From the NCBI GenBank assembly GCA_017548805.1, contig JAFYZE010000077.1:1-8277 (forward strand): 8,277 nucleotides of DNA, in the 5' to 3' direction. The position numbers and the translations under genes were made by a program. This document shows positions 6,031 to 8,277 of the stretch, in pieces (the first letter of the stretch is position 1; every line of letters begins with the position of its first letter). The notes below the pieces were generated by a model. That model was not told where the DNA came from. It was given only the letters and a program-made list of their open reading frames with translations, and made no database searches. Source of the stretch: Bacteroidales bacterium. Lineage in GTDB: Bacteria > Bacteroidota > Bacteroidia > Bacteroidales > UBA932.

Positions 6031-6046
6031 TGTTCCACGTGGAACA
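6031..6046. other. parS: parS centromere site (perfect palindrome)
   Basis: TGTTCCACGTGGAACA is a perfect 16-bp palindrome that fits the widely conserved ParB-binding consensus TGTTnCACGTGnAACA at every fixed position. It fills nearly all of the 20-bp gap between the ruvA stop (6024-6026) and the mnmG stop (6047-6049), ending directly against the latter. As a hairpin it would have no loop and no T-run, so it is a poor terminator, and binding-site function fits better. ParB would load here and spread or clamp on flanking DNA for chromosome segregation. parA/parB are not in the window. Confidence 0.88.
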
Positions 6047-7993
6047 TTATCTTCCGAAATAAACCAATAGAACAGAAATATCGGCAGGAGAAATCCCAGA
6101 TATGCGGGACGCTTGCGCTATCGTCACAGGACGGTAGCGTTTAAGTTTCTGGCGGCACTCGATCGTAAGCCCGGAAACCTTGTCGAAGTCGAAATCCTCC
6201 GGAATCCGCAGGTCTTCGAGTTTCATTATCTTGTCGGCTATGCGCTGTTCCCTCTCGATATAACCCTGGTATTTGATGGCGATTTCGACGGAATCACAGA
6301 CCTCCTTGCGATAAATCCAGGCAGTCTTTACTGCATCTTGATCCGGTGGCAGAACAGGATTCTCCTCCCCCGTAACAACGAAGTCGGAGGCAGCCGGAAG
6401 GACTTCCGGATTGCAGAGAGAAAGCAATCCTGTGAGGGTTACTTCCGGCCTTGAGGCCAGCTCGGAGACCTTTTTGGAGTCGGTTATCGGAGCCGAACCG
6501 ACGCTCTCCAGATAAGGATTGGCCTTCCCTTTCGTAAGGTTTTTGCTCTCGCAAAACTCATTCAAACGCGCCGCATCCTCGTATTTCTTCTGAGTATACT
6601 CATAGCGGAACTCATCTGCCAAACCTATCTTGTGCGAGAGTTCCGTCAGGCGCAGATCTGCGTTGTCCTGGCGTAGCAGAATGCGGTATTCTGCGCGTGA
6701 AGTGAACATCCTGTAAGGTTCGTCGACGCCCTTGGTGACCAGGTCGTCGATGAGCACTCCGATGTACGATTCGTCCCTGCGGAGCACGAAAGGATCGCGC
6801 TCGCGGCATTTCAGATGGGCGTTGATACCTGCCATTATACCTTGCGCTGCAGCCTCCTCGTAGCCCGTAGTACCATTGACCTGACCCGCCAGAAACAGGT
6901 TTTCTATCACTTTAGACTCCAGCGAAAGCTTCAACTGGGTAGGGTCGAAATAGTCGTATTCGACGGCGTATGCCGGCTTGAATATCTTGGCATTTTCAAG
7001 CCCGGGAATAGCGTGGAGCGCATCAAGCTGCGTATGCAGCGGAAGGGACGAGGAGAATCCCTGAAGATAATACTCGTGCGTTCCCCTACCCTCCGGCTCC
7101 AGGAAAAGCTGGTGCGAATCCTTGTCCGCGAACACGCGGAGTTTGTCCTCGATGCTCGGACAGTAACGCGGTCCGCGTCCGTGGATCATGCCCGTGAAAA
7201 GCGGGGACTCGTCGAATCCGCTGCGAAGTATGTCGTGGACCTTCTCGGTGGTATGAAGGATATAGCACGGCATCTGCGGCGTTCCGTTCTGGACAGCGGA
7301 AAGATATGGAAGGAATGAAAACTTCTCCGGCTCGTCATCGCCGATCTGCCGGACGAGAGGTTCTGTATTGACGGAAGAAATATCTATGCGAGGGGGAGTC
7401 CCGGTCTTCATTCGTTCAGTCGAGATACCCATCGCGGCGAGCTGTTCAGTGAGACCGTATGACGACTTCTCCCCTATCCTTCCTCCTTCGAACTGTGTGC
7501 GCCCGATGAAAAGTTTGCCGTTAAGGAAGGTTCCGGTAGTCAAAACAACCGTCCGAGACTTGAAAATTGCCCCTGTAGTCGTACAGACTCCGGCGATTTT
7601 TGAATTCTCAAAGAGAAAAGAAGTCGCAGAATCCGCGTAAATATCTAATTTACAATTACTTTCAAGGATTTTGCGCCAGTACAGCGAAAACATGGTTTTA
7701 TCGCACTGCGCACGGGGGCTCCACATGGCCGGACCCTTGGATTTGTTGAGCATCCGGAACTGCAAAGTGGCCGCATCTGTAACCATGGCCATATACCCTC
7801 CAAGCGCATCTATCTCCCTGACTATCTGACCTTTAGCTATGCCTCCAACGGCAGGATTGCAAGACATTCTGGCGAAGCCTAGCATGTCTGTGGAGATCAG
7901 GAGAACCGACGATCCCATCCTCGAAGCGGCCATCGCGGCTTCACAGCCGGCATGACCGCCTCCTACAACTATGACATCATAATTATTCTGCAT
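6047..7993 (-). CDS. mnmG: tRNA uridine-5-carboxymethylaminomethyl(34) synthesis enzyme MnmG (GidA)
   Basis: With MnmE, installs the (carboxymethyl)aminomethyl group on wobble U34 of certain tRNAs using FAD, NADH and methylene-tetrahydrofolate. The 648 residues are close to the family's usual 620-650. Seen: the FAD-binding [12 protein letters not shown] (9-20), conserved Cys45 in [22 protein letters not shown] (79-96), signature 1 [13 protein letters not shown] (272-284, with the second conserved Cys278) and signature 2 [17 protein letters not shown] (369-385). A helical C-terminal domain contacts MnmE and tRNA ([10 protein letters not shown] 574-583, terminal [18 protein letters not shown] 622-639). 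ATG start two bases after the ybeY stop, so the two are co-transcribed. Its stop codon abuts the parS site. In many bacteria gidA is near the replication origin, which agrees with parS here, though no origin is seen. Confidence 0.97.
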   Translation of the reverse strand: MQNNYDVIVVGGGHAGCEAAMAASRMGSSVLLISTDMLGFARMSCNPAVGGIAKGQIVREIDALGGYMAMVTDAATLQFRMLNKSKGPAMWSPRAQCDKTMFSLYWRKILESNCKLDIYADSATSFLFENSKIAGVCTTTGAIFKSRTVVLTTGTFLNGKLFIGRTQFEGGRIGEKSSYGLTEQLAAMGISTERMKTGTPPRIDISSVNTEPLVRQIGDDEPEKFSFLPYLSAVQNGTPQMPCYILHTTEKVHDILRSGFDESPLFTGMIHGRGPRYCPSIEDKLRVFADKDSHQLFLEPEGRGTHEYYLQGFSSSLPLHTQLDALHAIPGLENAKIFKPAYAVEYDYFDPTQLKLSLESKVIENLFLAGQVNGTTGYEEAAAQGIMAGINAHLKCRERDPFVLRRDESYIGVLIDDLVTKGVDEPYRMFTSRAEYRILLRQDNADLRLTELSHKIGLADEFRYEYTQKKYEDAARLNEFCESKNLTKGKANPYLESVGSAPITDSKKVSELASRPEVTLTGLLSLCNPEVLPAASDFVVTGEENPVLPPDQDAVKTAWIYRKEVCDSVEIAIKYQGYIEREQRIADKIMKLEDLRIPEDFDFDKVSGLTIECRQKLKRYRPVTIAQASRISGISPADISVLLVYFGR

Positions 7994-7995
7994 AA

Positions 7996-8277
7996 TTATG
8001 CATTAAGGGATTTGCGGAGCGAAAGGTAATAGTCCTCCTTTTCGCGCATGACCTTCTGCTCCTCCTCGGTATGGTCATCGTATCCTATCAGGTGAAGGAG
8101 GCCGTGAACCATGACGCGATTCAGTTCGTCCCCGAACTCCGCTCCGTAGAGCACGGCGTTCTCGCGGACCGAATCGATGCTGATGAAGAGGTCGCCCGAC
8201 AGAACGTTGCCTTCGCAATAGTCGAAAGTGATAATGTCGGTGAAATAGTCGTGCTGAAGATACCGCATGTTCACGTC
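7996..8277 (-). CDS. ybeY: Endoribonuclease YbeY (rRNA maturation), 5' part outside window
   Basis: Zinc-dependent RNase family needed for 16S rRNA 3'-end maturation and ribosome quality control. Only the C-terminal 94 residues are present. The frame stays open to the right edge, and the methionine near the edge (MRYLQHD) is internal to the family's conserved LNxxYLxHDxxTDxITFDY region, so about 45 N-terminal residues are missing. Seen: [12 protein letters not shown] (in-window residues 9-20), GDLFISID (28-35) and the metal site [12 protein letters not shown] (58-69). The third zinc ligand of the usual HGxLHLxGYDH motif is an Asp here, with His one position later. It lies directly upstream of mnmG with a 2-bp gap, a pairing common in Bacteroidales. 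Confidence 0.93.
   Translation of the reverse strand, partial: DVNMRYLQHDYFTDIITFDYCEGNVLSGDLFISIDSVRENAVLYGAEFGDELNRVMVHGLLHLIGYDDHTEEEQKVMREKEDYYLSLRKSLNA

Overview
The window looks like part of a Bacteroidota (probably Bacteroidales) chromosome. The evidence is promoter -7 boxes of the TAnnTTTG type, very weak ribosome-binding sites, an archaeal/eukaryotic-type single-chain glycyl-tRNA synthetase, sufS-sufE followed by a DUF59 gene, and the ybeY-mnmG gene pair. The base composition is moderately GC-rich, with AT-rich gaps between genes. Genus-level placement is not possible from sequence reading alone; I see no phage, transposon or other mobile-element genes.

Layout. Bases 1-363 hold no gene. 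They contain two terminator-like hairpins pointing right (for a gene outside the window), then three AT-rich palindromes whose centres lie exactly 50 bp apart (237, 287, 337). Bases 364-5339 form a compact leftward gene run. In transcription order it is sufS, sufE, a SufT-like DUF59 gene, folK, glyQS, and an exported endonuclease/exonuclease/phosphatase-family protein. The first four genes are joined by 4-base overlaps or 1-6 base gaps. glyQS has its own likely promoter in the folK-glyQS gap. A 93-bp divergent promoter region separates sufS from the rightward ruvA (5433-6026). ruvA then converges on the leftward pair ybeY-mnmG (mnmG 6047-7993; ybeY enters from the right edge, with its 5' part missing).

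How the genes fit together. SufS and SufE mobilise sulfur from cysteine for Fe-S clusters, and the DUF59 protein is a cluster assembly/maturation factor. sufB, sufC and sufD are absent here. FolK makes a folate precursor, GlyRS charges tRNA-Gly, MnmG modifies wobble uridines with FAD and folate chemistry, YbeY processes rRNA, and RuvA binds Holliday junctions. This is core housekeeping, not an accessory island.

The most notable non-genic signals are parS-type centromere sequences. A perfect 16-bp palindrome TGTTCCACGTGGAACA fills almost the whole 20-bp gap between the stop codons of ruvA and mnmG. A 15/16 copy lies 1,684 bp away inside sufS. Together they suggest a ParB loading zone, and possibly nearness to the replication origin. 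The second notable signal is the 50-bp-phased hairpin array downstream of the leftward operon, whose function I cannot assign.
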